Positions 27,085 through 36,105 of a stretch of 64,000 nucleotides of DNA are shown piece by piece (positions within the stretch are counted from its first letter, which is position 1; every line of letters begins with the position of its first letter). Made by a program: the position numbers and the translations under genes. Source of the DNA: an uncultured Pseudoteredinibacter sp. GTDB taxonomy: Bacteria > Pseudomonadota > Gammaproteobacteria > Pseudomonadales > Cellvibrionaceae. The stretch covers positions 1 to 64,000 of the forward strand of contig NZ_CANMSS010000004.1 of NCBI RefSeq assembly GCF_947500695.1, written 5' to 3'. The notes under the pieces were generated by a model, which did no database searches, was not told where the DNA came from, and saw only the letters and a program-made list of their open reading frames with translations.

Positions 27085-28293
27085 TTAAACGTGAGCTTTG
27101 GCCAAGTTGCGACCCAGCTGCATCATGTGCACCTGATCTGGACCATCAGCCAAGCGAAGCGTACGCTGGCCAGCCCACATATGCGCTAGGAAGAAGTCCT
27201 GGCTCACACCGGCCGCACCGTGCATTTGAATCGCGCGATCAATAACGTCAAGTGCAACATTCGGCGCAACAATCTTAATCATAGCGATTAAGTCTTTAGC
27301 GTCTTTGTTACCAGCGCTATCCATTTTATAAGCGGCTTTCAAAGTCATTAGGCGAGCTTGCTCAATCTGGCAGGCCGATATAGCAATGTCTTCACGCACC
27401 GATTGGTTTTTAACAAGAGGCTGACCAAAAGCAACACGCTCATTGGCGCGTTTGCACATCATTTCTAGGGCACGCTGTGCAGCACCGATAGAGCGCATGC
27501 AGTGGTGGATACGGCCAGGGCCTAAGCGACCTTGAGCGATTTCGAAACCGCGGCCTTCGCCCAAAATAATATTGCTAACCGGTACACGTACATTATTGAA
27601 GATAACTTCGGCGTGACCTTCTGGAGCGTCATCATAGCCAAATACATGCATTGGGCGTTTGATTTCAACACCTGGCGTTTTTACCGGCACCAAAACTTGA
27701 GATTGCTGCATGTGGCGATTTGGGTTCTCTGGGTCAGTTTTACCCATCACAATCATAATTTCACAGCTCTCACGGCAGGCGCCAGAAATGTAAAACTTAC
27801 GACCATTAATAACGTACTCGTCACCATCACGAACGATAGAGGTTTCGATATTGGTGGCATCAGAAGAGGCTACTTCTGGCTCGGTCATGGCAAAGGCAGA
27901 GCGAATCTTGCCAGCCAATAAAGGCTCTAGCCATTGCTTCTTCTGTTCTTCGTTACCGTATTTGGCGAGTACTTCCATATTGCCAGTATCTGGAGCGGCA
28001 CAGTTAAAAACTTCTGGTGCCCAAGCAACGCGGCCCATCTCTTCGGCGAGCGGTGCGTATTCAAGGTTAGTTAAACCACCGGAGTATTCACCATAGGCAA
28101 GTGGTAAGAAGAAATTCCACAAGCCGGCTTCTTTGGCCTTGGCTTTTAGCTCTTCCATAATTGGCGGAGTTTTCCAGCGACCGGCATTAACCTGCTCGTG
28201 GAAGGTACCTTCATTAGGGTATACATGCTCGTCCATAAAAGCACGAACGCGTAGTACTAGATCTTTGACCTTATCGCTGTATTCAAAATCCAT
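27085..28293 (-). CDS. Acyl-CoA dehydrogenase family protein
   Basis: This 402-residue FAD enzyme has the family landmarks: [19 protein letters not shown] (flavin-contact region near 135-153), [61 protein letters not shown] and the C-terminal [13 protein letters not shown] plus [16 protein letters not shown]. The last two match the ACAD10/11-like branch, which acts with an APH-type kinase. In that branch the enzyme removes phosphate from a 4-phosphoacyl-CoA rather than simply dehydrogenating. TGGAGA precedes the ATG. It lies between the kinase and a histidine phosphatase gene on the same strand. Confidence 0.9.
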   Translation of the reverse strand: MDFEYSDKVKDLVLRVRAFMDEHVYPNEGTFHEQVNAGRWKTPPIMEELKAKAKEAGLWNFFLPLAYGEYSGGLTNLEYAPLAEEMGRVAWAPEVFNCAAPDTGNMEVLAKYGNEEQKKQWLEPLLAGKIRSAFAMTEPEVASSDATNIETSIVRDGDEYVINGRKFYISGACRESCEIMIVMGKTDPENPNRHMQQSQVLVPVKTPGVEIKRPMHVFGYDDAPEGHAEVIFNNVRVPVSNIILGEGRGFEIAQGRLGPGRIHHCMRSIGAAQRALEMMCKRANERVAFGQPLVKNQSVREDIAISACQIEQARLMTLKAAYKMDSAGNKDAKDLIAMIKIVAPNVALDVIDRAIQMHGAAGVSQDFFLAHMWAGQRTLRLADGPDQVHMMQLGRNLAKAHV

Positions 28294-28344
28294 GGTTTTC
28301 TCCAGGTTGTTTTTATAAGAGCGTTATAAAACTTTAGGTTGATA

Positions 28345-29022
28345 TTAACTATAAGTTACTGCATCACTTCGATCATTTTCATCTAAGTGGGGAATACTGT
28401 TAAAGCTGGCAAGGCGCACATTTCTTGGGCTAAACACAAAACGGCTGACGCTAGAATTAATGACCTGCATATTGATATTCATAACCATATCGTCGCCATA
28501 GCCCAAAACATGTTTCATGGCCATCGCGATGGCGCCACCAGAGCTGACCACCAAGAGCTTCTTATCGGCGTAGTTATCTTGAATAAAAGCCAAAGCGTCG
28601 CCTACACGTTGCTCAAACTGCCCCCAACTTTCCGGGACAGGAGCGCTTAGCTCATCATTACGCCATGCTTCCATGGCCTTTTTGAGTATTTTGAAGAAAG
28701 GGCGTGCATCACTTTTATCGCTAGGCATTTCTTGCGGGAATTGGCGTAGGTAAGCACTAACCACTGAGTGGAAGTCAAACTCATTAAGGCCGCCGTGCTC
28801 GGTAAAAGCGTCTCGATTAAGCCCTAAACCCTCGCAAATGCCTTGTGCGGTTTCGCGATGGCGAACTAATTTACCGGTGATGATGTCATCAAACTGTCGG
28901 TCTTTTTGTTGAAAGTACTCACCTAGCCAGCGGGCTTGTTGCCAGCCTAGATCTGACAGCTGGTCATAATTATCCGAGCCAAAGGAGGCTTGACCGTGAC
29001 GTACTAACAAAAATTCAGACAT
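28345..29022 (-). CDS. Histidine phosphatase superfamily protein
   Basis: This 225-residue phosphoglycerate-mutase-like phosphatase has the catalytic LLVRHGQASFGSDNYDQLS (phospho-His9), a second Arg in LVRHRETAQGI, an acidic proton-donor region GGLNEFDFHS, and the second His in VVSSGGAIAMA, where the usual Gly-His pair reads Gly-Gly. The missing second His suggests altered or weak phosphatase activity. It is the first gene of the minus-strand catabolic run and diverges from the lysR gene. Its presence beside the kinase and ACAD pair suggests a role in processing phosphorylated acyl-CoAs or related metabolites, which is inference only. Confidence 0.82.
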   Translation of the reverse strand: MSEFLLVRHGQASFGSDNYDQLSDLGWQQARWLGEYFQQKDRQFDDIITGKLVRHRETAQGICEGLGLNRDAFTEHGGLNEFDFHSVVSAYLRQFPQEMPSDKSDARPFFKILKKAMEAWRNDELSAPVPESWGQFEQRVGDALAFIQDNYADKKLLVVSSGGAIAMAMKHVLGYGDDMVMNINMQVINSSVSRFVFSPRNVRLASFNSIPHLDENDRSDAVTYS

Positions 29023-29224
29023 ATCTCACTCTAGATTCATTTTGAAAGTGGCCCAAAAGCCATGAAAAGAGAATATTGAAGTGGTCACTATCATTGAAGT
29101 TTATTATTTTAATGTTGCATTATTAATTTTAGTGATTATGATCTAGGGCCAATTTAAAGAGTATATTGGCCATATTGGACTCAATTTAGAGCTGGGAAAG
29201 CTCGTCATTCGAGTTCTATTGATT

Positions 29225-29248
29225 AGGTCCTTCCAATGGAAAGGACCT
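29225..29248 (+). promoter_or_regulatory. Hairpin in the lysR leader
   Basis: AGGTCCTTCC pairs with GGAAAGGACCT with a single-T bulge and a short loop containing an ATG (29236). It lies 41 nt before the preferred lysR start and could affect translation or be an operator. It argues against ATG 29236 as the main start. Confidence 0.45.
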
Positions 29249-29289
29249 TTCAAAAAGGGCCTAATGAAGAGCAACAGGGTAGCCATAGC

Positions 29290-30207
29290 ATGCGCTTGAG
29301 CCAGGTAGATTTAAATTTATTTGTCGTTTTTGACGCCATCTACACCGAGAAAAACCTCACTCGGGCGGCAGAGGTGCTGTGTATTACCCAGCCTGCGGTC
29401 AGTAATGCGCTAAATCGCTTGCGTAAAACCTTTGATGACCAGCTATTTGTACGCACCCCAGATGGCATGATGCCCACGCCGGTAGCGGAAAACATTGTGG
29501 GTCGCGTTCGCGAAGCCCTACAGCTGTTAAACATGAGCGTTCAAGAAGGCGATAAATTTAGCCCTGAGAGCTCAGAGAAAGTCATTGCCTGCAGTATGAA
29601 TGACTTGGGTGAGACCTTGATTTTGCCGCCAATAATGTCTCATTTACAGCGTCTTGCCCCCAAAATGACACTGACAAGCTATTACGTACCCCGTGAAGAT
29701 ATGGCTAAGGAGCTGGCGGCAGGCAGTTTGGATTTCGCTATCGATGTGCCCTTAGTGGTTGATAATAATCTTTGCCATGCGCCTTTAAGTGGGGAGGACT
29801 ATGTTTGTGTGGTGCGTCCCGATCATCCGGCCGTTCGCAATGAACTAAGCCTGGAGCAGTATTTGGCGCTGGGGCATATTAACGTTTCCAGCCGGCGCAA
29901 AGGGCAGAGTATTGTTGATCATGCACTAAACGGTATGGGCATGAGCCGTAACATCAAAGTGCGGGTTCAACACTATATGGTTGGCGCAAAAATTGTCGCC
30001 AATACCGACTTAGTGTGGACATTACCTATTCGACTCGCTCGCCAATTGGATTTTAAAATTCTACCTCTGCCTTTCGATGTTCCGGCTCTCAACTGGCACT
30101 TGTTCTGGCATAAAAGTGCAGACGACGACCATGCGAATAAGTGGCTTCGTAACCTGTTCTTACATGGCATTCAGGACGGAATTGCTTTAATTGACGAAGT
30201 GGAGTGA
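29290..30207 (+). CDS. LysR-type transcriptional regulator
   Basis: This 305-residue regulator begins MRLSQVDLNLFVVFDAIYTE, the usual LysR N-terminus. The helix-turn-helix is NLTRAAEVLCITQPAVSNALNRLRKTFDDQLFVR, seen in two adjoining parts (about 23-56). A periplasmic-binding-protein-like effector domain follows, with SRRKGQSIVDHALNGMGM near the co-inducer cleft. ATG 29290 is preferred over ATG 29236 because the domain starts there and the longer start falls within a hairpin. Divergent from the phosphatase-ACAD-kinase-SDR cluster, it most likely controls that cluster. Confidence 0.88.
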   Translation: MRLSQVDLNLFVVFDAIYTEKNLTRAAEVLCITQPAVSNALNRLRKTFDDQLFVRTPDGMMPTPVAENIVGRVREALQLLNMSVQEGDKFSPESSEKVIACSMNDLGETLILPPIMSHLQRLAPKMTLTSYYVPREDMAKELAAGSLDFAIDVPLVVDNNLCHAPLSGEDYVCVVRPDHPAVRNELSLEQYLALGHINVSSRRKGQSIVDHALNGMGMSRNIKVRVQHYMVGAKIVANTDLVWTLPIRLARQLDFKILPLPFDVPALNWHLFWHKSADDDHANKWLRNLFLHGIQDGIALIDEVE

Positions 30208-30248
30208 TCAACAACACTAGCTATAGGCCTATAGATAGTGTTGTTGAT
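30207..30248. terminator. Large bidirectional hairpin between convergent lysR and MFS genes
   Basis: The 13-bp stem ATCAACAACACTA/TAGTGTTGTTGAT encloses a self-complementary CTATAGGCCTATAG core. It includes the last base of the lysR stop codon and the 3' end of the MFS gene, so both 3' ends fold into one structure. Confidence 0.75.
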
Positions 30249-31581
30249 TCTGTTGATTCAACTTTAATTTCGCTAAATAAGGTTTGATGCCTAGAGTCAA
30301 TAATAAACTGGCGCTGAGCGCGCTAATCACAATTACCCACAACAATGCCTTGCCCACGGCTTCTTCAGTATTGAAAATATGATCATTTAAATAGCCTACC
30401 ACCGTTAGACCTAAACCCATTGCAAGTAAATTATTAACGGCCAGAAAAATTGCATAGGATCGTGCTCGCATAGCGAGTGCCGTCATGATCTGATTGGCGC
30501 TGGCCGAGGGTGCAATAGGATAGGAGGAGAAATGCGCACAGAGGAAAAAAGCAGCTAAGGTCCAAGCTAAGGCCCATTGATAGCTGAAGGCTCCGTAAAA
30601 AAACAAAGCCGATAAGGCAGTAAGTAGTGCACCTGTAGCGCCGATAATGAGTGGGGCTTGATTTATCTGGCGTGCGCGCAATTTATCCATAAAATAACCA
30701 CTCAGTAATACACCCGATAAATTGGCGGTACTGAGGATGATCGCTAGTAGCAGACCGGCTTGGCCTTGGCTGAAATGTAATTGCCGAATAAAAAAAGCAG
30801 GCCCCCAGGCGATTAAGCTAAACATTGCCACGGAGTAACAAGAGAACCCTAAAATGTAAAAAGCATAGCAACTTTTGTGTTGCCATAAGTAGAGTAATAC
30901 TTTGGGGTAGGGGGTGTATTGTTTAATGCTGGGGCTGCTAAGTCTGTTTTCGGTTTTTCGAAACAAGGCAATAAACAGCAAACTGTAGACTAAGCCTATC
31001 CCTCCGACTATCAAAAACACCAGTCGCCAGCGAGCGATATTAAATTGTGCCCATAGCTCAAGATTTGGCTGCAGTATGGCTTGGTCTGCAATTATGCCCC
31101 CAATTATAAGCACTGAGGCTGATCCTAAAAAAGAACCGGTAGCATAGACAGAACTGATTCTTCCCAGTTTATTTTTAGGGTAGCTACTGGCTAACAGCGT
31201 GTATGCAGCTGGCGACAAAATAGACTGGCCTATGCCCACGAAAGCTCTACATATTACTAGGCCCTCAAAGCTCTTTACAAATGCGCAGGCAAAGGTTGCC
31301 GCAGACCAAATAAAAACCCCAATACTGATCATGCGTACTTTAGATCTAGCATCGGTAAGATCGGCAATAAGAATTGTACTGATGGCATAGGCGATGGCGA
31401 AAGACGGGCCGATAAGAAGGCCAAATTGCGTATCGCTAATCTGTAGATCGCTGTTGATACGTTCAACCAGCACGACTAGGATTTGCCGGTTGGCGTGGGA
31501 AAGCAAGTTGGCAAAGGCGCACATCACGGCCAGATGCATGCCAATTTCATAACTGGGCCTGCGAAGCCTAAGTTTGGGCAT
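30229..31581 (-). CDS. MFS transporter
   Basis: This 450-residue protein has about twelve membrane helices. The loop-2/3 motif region is seen in ILIADLTDARSKVRMISIGVFIW and the helix-4 Arg in VICRAFVGIGQSILSPAAYTLLA. It fits the organic-anion/sugar-phosphate/hexuronate branch of MFS by eye; substrate unknown. It follows a MarR-type regulator by 2 bp, so they form an operon. The operon diverges from a TonB receptor-sulfatase-Na+ transporter unit. Confidence 0.88.
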   Translation of the reverse strand: MPKLRLRRPSYEIGMHLAVMCAFANLLSHANRQILVVLVERINSDLQISDTQFGLLIGPSFAIAYAISTILIADLTDARSKVRMISIGVFIWSAATFACAFVKSFEGLVICRAFVGIGQSILSPAAYTLLASSYPKNKLGRISSVYATGSFLGSASVLIIGGIIADQAILQPNLELWAQFNIARWRLVFLIVGGIGLVYSLLFIALFRKTENRLSSPSIKQYTPYPKVLLYLWQHKSCYAFYILGFSCYSVAMFSLIAWGPAFFIRQLHFSQGQAGLLLAIILSTANLSGVLLSGYFMDKLRARQINQAPLIIGATGALLTALSALFFYGAFSYQWALAWTLAAFFLCAHFSSYPIAPSASANQIMTALAMRARSYAIFLAVNNLLAMGLGLTVVGYLNDHIFNTEEAVGKALLWVIVISALSASLLLTLGIKPYLAKLKLNQQNQQHYL

Positions 31582-31583
31582 GA

Positions 31584-32051
31584 TTATTCCGGGTCCAGCA
31601 CCCGGTCCACATTGGCCTTTAGTTTCTGCAGTAGTCGAATGAGTTCGCTTTGTTCTTTTCTATTGAGATCTTCCCACAGGGTCTCAGCTCGGCTAATTTT
31701 ATCTGCGGCAATGGTTTCGAAGACTTTTACTCCCCGCTTGGATAGCTGGTAAGGTTTGCTGCGCCAGTTTTCCCCTTCTACAGAATGAATCAGGCCCTCT
31801 TGTTCTAAGAACTTCAGGCTGCGACTTACCGAGGCCTTGTCCATGCCGCTATCTAGGGTGATTTGCTTGTTATGAACAATACCTTTATCGGCCATTAATG
31901 CCAGTATGCGCCACTCTCGCATGCCTATGCGTATTCCTTCAACCAGCATGCTACTGGTTCCTACATTAATGCGGGTAGAAATAGCTCTCAGCAAATAGGG
32001 AAAGTAGGACTCCAGTTCGATTCTATTTTTAATCTCGGCCAAGACGGTCAC
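31584..32051 (-). CDS. MarR family transcriptional regulator
   Basis: This 155-residue winged-helix regulator shows the MarR layout: GIRIGMREWRILALMADKGI, recognition region ITLDSGMDKASVSRSLKFLEQEGLIHS (two adjoining parts), and the wing VEGENWRSKPYQLSKRGVKVF. The start is GTG 32051. MarR proteins usually repress the genes beside them and respond to small aromatic or phenolic compounds. Three palindromes in the 241-bp gap to the TonB receptor gene are likely binding sites. It should control both the MFS gene and the divergent sulfatase locus. Confidence 0.87.
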   Translation of the reverse strand: MTVLAEIKNRIELESYFPYLLRAISTRINVGTSSMLVEGIRIGMREWRILALMADKGIVHNKQITLDSGMDKASVSRSLKFLEQEGLIHSVEGENWRSKPYQLSKRGVKVFETIAADKISRAETLWEDLNRKEQSELIRLLQKLKANVDRVLDPE

Positions 32052-32082
32052 CGCTCGTGGTTTGCAACAGTGTTCAGTATTC

Positions 32083-32208
32083 GGTTTGACACTTGAGATG
32101 TCAAACCAAAAGTGAGGTTTTTATTACCAATTGATCTAGCTCATTGCCAGCAAAATCAAATTGTGAGTTGACATCACAACTCATAAGAATCTACGATTGA
32201 TATATCAA
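32083..32208. promoter_or_regulatory. Three palindromic operator candidates between marR and the TonB receptor gene
   Basis: Sites are GGTTTGACA-N7-TGTCAAACC (32083-32107), TGAGTTG-N6-CAACTCA (32164-32183) and TTGATATATCAA (32197-32208). All share TTGA/TCAA-type half sites, as expected for a MarR dimer. Their placement would allow control of both divergent promoters. Confidence 0.6.
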
Positions 32209-32292
32209 CCCACAAAAATAACTAGGGTTAAGCAAAATACATTAACCTGTGTAGCACCTAGTGGTGTTGCCTCACTCTAGCCTGGAGTTCAT

Positions 32293-34452
32293 ATGAATAA
32301 TAAAAAGCTCTTACTGGCCACCGCCATAGCCAGTGTTATCCCTAATCCCGTTGTTTATGCAGAAGGCATGTTGGAAGAAGTGGTCGTAACCGCGCGAAAG
32401 CGCAGTGAGAGCCTGCAAGAAACACCACTTTCGGTGGTGGCGCTTGGTGGCGAGAGTATGGAGCAACAAAACATCTCTGACTTGAAGGGTATTGAAATGA
32501 AAATGCCCAATGTGGCGGCCGGCGGAGCCGGTGGCTTAGGTGGCAGCAATGCAGCCTTTTTCGTTCGAGGTGTAGGTACGGATCGCAATGCCGTAAACCA
32601 AGAAACCCCAATTGCTTTGTATGTTGATGATGCATATTACGGGCGAACCGACGGCGCCCTGCTAAGTGTTTTGGATGTAGCCCAAGTAGAAGTATCACGT
32701 GGCCCCCAGGGAACGCTTTTTGGACGCGGTGCAACGGGAGGTGCAATTCGATACATCACGCAAAAGCCGGCTAATGAACTGGAGGCTAAGTTGCAATTAA
32801 ATGTGGGCAGCGAGAATCGTCGTGATATCAAAGCGGTTGTTAATTTGCCCGTAACTGAAGATGTTGCTTTACGCTTCACTGGCGCAAGCTTAAATCAAGA
32901 TGGTCATGTTAAAGGCGTGCTCAGCGGTGTTGATTATGGCGATACCAATAGTAATTTGTTTCGTGCCTATCTACGTTGGCAGCTGAATGAAAACGCGGAA
33001 ATTTTGTGGTCTGCCGATATCACGCGAGGAAATACCAACGGCGGAGCAAGCGTTTTAGTAGGCCGCAATAATAATGCGCCTTTCGTCCAGGGGGAAGCTG
33101 GCGCAGGATTTGATATCAGTACTATTCCCTTAGCTGGGGACTACAGTAAGTCCTATCAAACCGGGGATAACTTTTATAAAAGTGATAATCGTGGCAGTAA
33201 TTTGACACTCAATTGGGCATTGAGTGATGCCGTGGATTTCAAGTCCTCTACCTCTTGGCGAAAAATCGATGTCAATGGTGCCTATGATACGGATGGTACT
33301 CCAGCTTCCCTATTTGAACAGCGATTTGAGCGCGGCATTGATATGCTTTCTCAAGAGATTCAGTTCTCGGGTGAAGGTGATGCCCATAGTTGGTTAGCGG
33401 GTTTCTTTTACTATAGTGAGGAGGCCAGTGATCATCGCGATGTGCTAACCACTCAAAACTCGCGCGATAGAACCTCAACGCGAATTGTGAATCCGTACGA
33501 AGTTGAAAGTTATGCTGTCTTTGGCCAGGCCAGTTTTGATTTGAATGATCAATGGTCGCTGACCACGGGGCTGCGCTACACCTATGACGATAAGAGTATT
33601 GTCGCTAATGAGCTCAATGCCGCTGGCAATAATAAGGTCGCAGAAGACGTTCGCAATACTGACACTTGGAATGCACTCACCGGGCGTGTCAGTTTAGAGT
33701 ATCAACTCGAGGACGATATATTTTTGTTTGCATCCTTGGCACGTGGTTATCGTAGCGGGGGCTTCAACGATCGTATTCGTGCTGACCTTGGCGCCGATAA
33801 CTTTTTTGGTATTACGGCCTTCGATGAAGAAACTCTAGATGTTGCCGAATTGGGTTTTCGCAGTGAACTGTTCGATCAGCGCCTACGCTTTAATGTGACG
33901 CTGTTTTATGGTGAATACGATGATATGCAGATCAGCTCACTGCTACCGGGTACTACTCGCAATGTGATTCAGAATATCGGTGCTTCAGAAATTAGTGGTC
34001 TGGAAGGGGAGTTTACCCTCGTGCTAAATGATATTTTTAGTATTGATGGCGCCTTTGGGTTATTGGATACAGAGTACACCCGTATTGATTCGGACAGCGC
34101 AAGCGTTGGCTTAAACAGTGATTTCGCACGGGCTCCAGAGTTGTCTTATTCCCTGGGCTTGGAAGCTGATTGGGGTGAGACGATAGCGCGTATTGACTAT
34201 GGCTGGAAGGACGAGTTTCGCTCGGTTACACCGGATGCCAACTTTATTCAGCAAGAAGCCTACGGTTTGCTAAATGCCAATATCAGCTACCAGCCAGAAG
34301 ATAGCGCTTGGAAGCTCAGCCTCTACGGGACCAATCTTACTGACGAGCAGTATCTCGTCAGTGGTATTGCCGTATTAAACCCAGTGGGCATTGCCCAGAT
34401 TGAGCCGGGTCGATTTAGGGAGTTTGGTCTGAAAATCGATTGGGAACTATAG
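32293..34452 (+). CDS. TonB-dependent outer-membrane receptor
   Basis: This 719-residue receptor has a signal peptide ending near VYAEG, a TonB-box-like EEVVVTARKRSE, and a plug with GAGGLGGSNAAFFVRGVGTDR and VEVSRGPQGTLFGRGATGGA, then a beta-barrel that ends FREFGLKIDWEL. It belongs to the large TonB receptor class of marine gammaproteobacteria that imports small organic substrates. A GGAG ribosome-binding site precedes the ATG. It is the first gene of a unit with a sulfatase and an Na+ transporter. Confidence 0.92.
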   Translation: MNNKKLLLATAIASVIPNPVVYAEGMLEEVVVTARKRSESLQETPLSVVALGGESMEQQNISDLKGIEMKMPNVAAGGAGGLGGSNAAFFVRGVGTDRNAVNQETPIALYVDDAYYGRTDGALLSVLDVAQVEVSRGPQGTLFGRGATGGAIRYITQKPANELEAKLQLNVGSENRRDIKAVVNLPVTEDVALRFTGASLNQDGHVKGVLSGVDYGDTNSNLFRAYLRWQLNENAEILWSADITRGNTNGGASVLVGRNNNAPFVQGEAGAGFDISTIPLAGDYSKSYQTGDNFYKSDNRGSNLTLNWALSDAVDFKSSTSWRKIDVNGAYDTDGTPASLFEQRFERGIDMLSQEIQFSGEGDAHSWLAGFFYYSEEASDHRDVLTTQNSRDRTSTRIVNPYEVESYAVFGQASFDLNDQWSLTTGLRYTYDDKSIVANELNAAGNNKVAEDVRNTDTWNALTGRVSLEYQLEDDIFLFASLARGYRSGGFNDRIRADLGADNFFGITAFDEETLDVAELGFRSELFDQRLRFNVTLFYGEYDDMQISSLLPGTTRNVIQNIGASEISGLEGEFTLVLNDIFSIDGAFGLLDTEYTRIDSDSASVGLNSDFARAPELSYSLGLEADWGETIARIDYGWKDEFRSVTPDANFIQQEAYGLLNANISYQPEDSAWKLSLYGTNLTDEQYLVSGIAVLNPVGIAQIEPGRFREFGLKIDWEL

Positions 34453-34480
34453 CCCCTTAACATTTGCAAACCCTTCTTTA

Positions 34481-34496
34481 GGCCGCTTCGGCGGCC
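34481..34496 (+). terminator. UUCG tetraloop hairpin after the TonB receptor gene
   Basis: GGCCGC-TTCG-GCGGCC is a very stable stem-loop followed by AAGTTTTA. It may partly terminate, or protect the 3' end of the receptor mRNA before the sulfatase gene. Confidence 0.7.
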
Positions 34497-34516
34497 AAGT
34501 TTTAGTGAGTGAAATT

Positions 34517-36100
34517 ATGTTGATAAGAGTCTGCCAAGCATTGCTTGCGCTGTTGCTTTGCCCTGCCTATGTCGCCGTGCAAGCAGCAGATAATATTGTC
34601 ATGGTGGTGATAGATAATGTTCCAGCAAAAATGATTGGGAGTTATGGCAATAAATATATTGCTACTCCCAATATCGATCAGTTGGCTAATGAAGGTTTGC
34701 AACTTGATCAGGCATTCGCCAGTAGCGGTGTTTGCTCGCCTACGCGAGCCACCTTGCTAAGTGGCTTAATGCCCTCGCAAAACGGTGTGCATAATGCACT
34801 ACCTTCTGAGGTTGGCTTAAAAGAGTGGTCAGCTTTGGCTGAATATCCAAGTCTGCCGGGCGAGCTGTCCAAGGCGGGATACAAGACAGCTCTAATTGGG
34901 AAATACCATTTAGGAACACCAGAGCAGGCCCAAATGTCTTTCGATCACTGGGTAACCTTCGCCAGTGGTCATACCAGCAGCTTTCACAATATGGCGGTTA
35001 TCGATAATGGTAAGCAGTATCGCAGTGAAAAACACCTCACTGACTATTGGACTGATAAGGCCGTAGATTTTATCGCTCAACAAGATAAGCAGCAGCCGTT
35101 CTTTTTATATTTATCGTATAACGGACCTTACTTGCTTCCGCCCTTAGTATTGGAAGAACCGCAAAATAGATACGCCGATTATTATCGTCGAAACCCAGTT
35201 CCAACAGCCAAAGACCCCTTGCATCCATATCTAGAAAACTTTGTCAGCCGAGCCTTGCAAAGCGATGATGGTGGCGGCGAATTCTTAAAGGGCTGGCGAG
35301 CAGAAGAGGGACACAAAAGCCGTTGGGCTGAAGTCGCCTGGGGGATGGTGAAATCCTTAAACAATCCCACTGCGATGCGTCACGCCGCATCAGAACTAAG
35401 CATGGTGGATGAGGGCATCGGCCGGGTGATGCAAGCCTTAAAAGCCCAAGGTTTAGATAAAGATACCTTGATTGTGTTTACTTCGGATCAAGGTGCCTCT
35501 TTAGGTGAGCACGGCTTATGGGGTAATAGCTCAGCTTCTCTACCTACCGCGGCCTACGATGAAAATATGAATGTACCATTGATTTTGCGCCACCCTGGAA
35601 AAATCAAAGTTAAAAAAAGCAAGGAGCCTGTCAATCAATTTGATTTAGCGCCTAGCTTATTGGCTTATGTAGGCTTGGATGCAAAACAGTTGGCTTCGTC
35701 TCCAGGTCGCGATCTCAGTCGTTTTTTTAAAGGGCAGGCAAAACCGGCTAAGCCTGCAGATATTATCTTCGAATATATGCGCACGCGGGCCATTCGAAGT
35801 GACGGTTGGAAGCTGGTAAAGCGCTTTCCTGGTGGTCCAAACGAGCTCTATCAAATAAGTAGTGATCCTGGGGAATACCATAATTTAATCGAGCAAGCGG
35901 CTTATCAAAGCAAAGCCACAGAGTTGACGGAGAAGTTACGAGATTTTTTCGATCGCCATGCTAGCCCAGAGTTCGATGTATGGAAAGGTGGCACTGGCAG
36001 GGCTGTTTTGGAGTATGGCGGGCGTAACGAATTCTACCAGCAATATTTTCCTAATTGGCAAAAGCCCTTTGTTCGAAGCAAAGCAGCAAAAGAGGAGTAG
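34517..36100 (+). CDS. Exported type I sulfatase
   Basis: This 527-residue sulfatase has a signal peptide (MLIRVCQALLALLLC...) and the formylglycine motif VCSPTRATLLSG (CxPxR, Cys73), which needs an FGE-type maturation enzyme not found in this window. The N-terminal metal site reads VVIDNVPAKMIGSYGN, with Asp-Asn where most have Asp-Asp. The second metal site is VFTSDQGASLGEHGLWG. ATG 34517 is preferred over GTG 34505 because the signal peptide is cleaner. It lies between a TonB receptor and an Na+ transporter, so its substrate is probably a small sulfated compound entering the periplasm. Confidence 0.9.
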   Translation: MLIRVCQALLALLLCPAYVAVQAADNIVMVVIDNVPAKMIGSYGNKYIATPNIDQLANEGLQLDQAFASSGVCSPTRATLLSGLMPSQNGVHNALPSEVGLKEWSALAEYPSLPGELSKAGYKTALIGKYHLGTPEQAQMSFDHWVTFASGHTSSFHNMAVIDNGKQYRSEKHLTDYWTDKAVDFIAQQDKQQPFFLYLSYNGPYLLPPLVLEEPQNRYADYYRRNPVPTAKDPLHPYLENFVSRALQSDDGGGEFLKGWRAEEGHKSRWAEVAWGMVKSLNNPTAMRHAASELSMVDEGIGRVMQALKAQGLDKDTLIVFTSDQGASLGEHGLWGNSSASLPTAAYDENMNVPLILRHPGKIKVKKSKEPVNQFDLAPSLLAYVGLDAKQLASSPGRDLSRFFKGQAKPAKPADIIFEYMRTRAIRSDGWKLVKRFPGGPNELYQISSDPGEYHNLIEQAAYQSKATELTEKLRDFFDRHASPEFDVWKGGTGRAVLEYGGRNEFYQQYFPNWQKPFVRSKAAKEE

Positions 36101-36105
36101 ATGGC

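Noticed and set aside
27532..27921. 129-codon plus-strand ORF opposite the acyl-CoA dehydrogenase gene
   Set aside because: It is antisense to a clear enzyme gene, with a His/Asn/Thr-rich translation typical of an antisense shadow frame.
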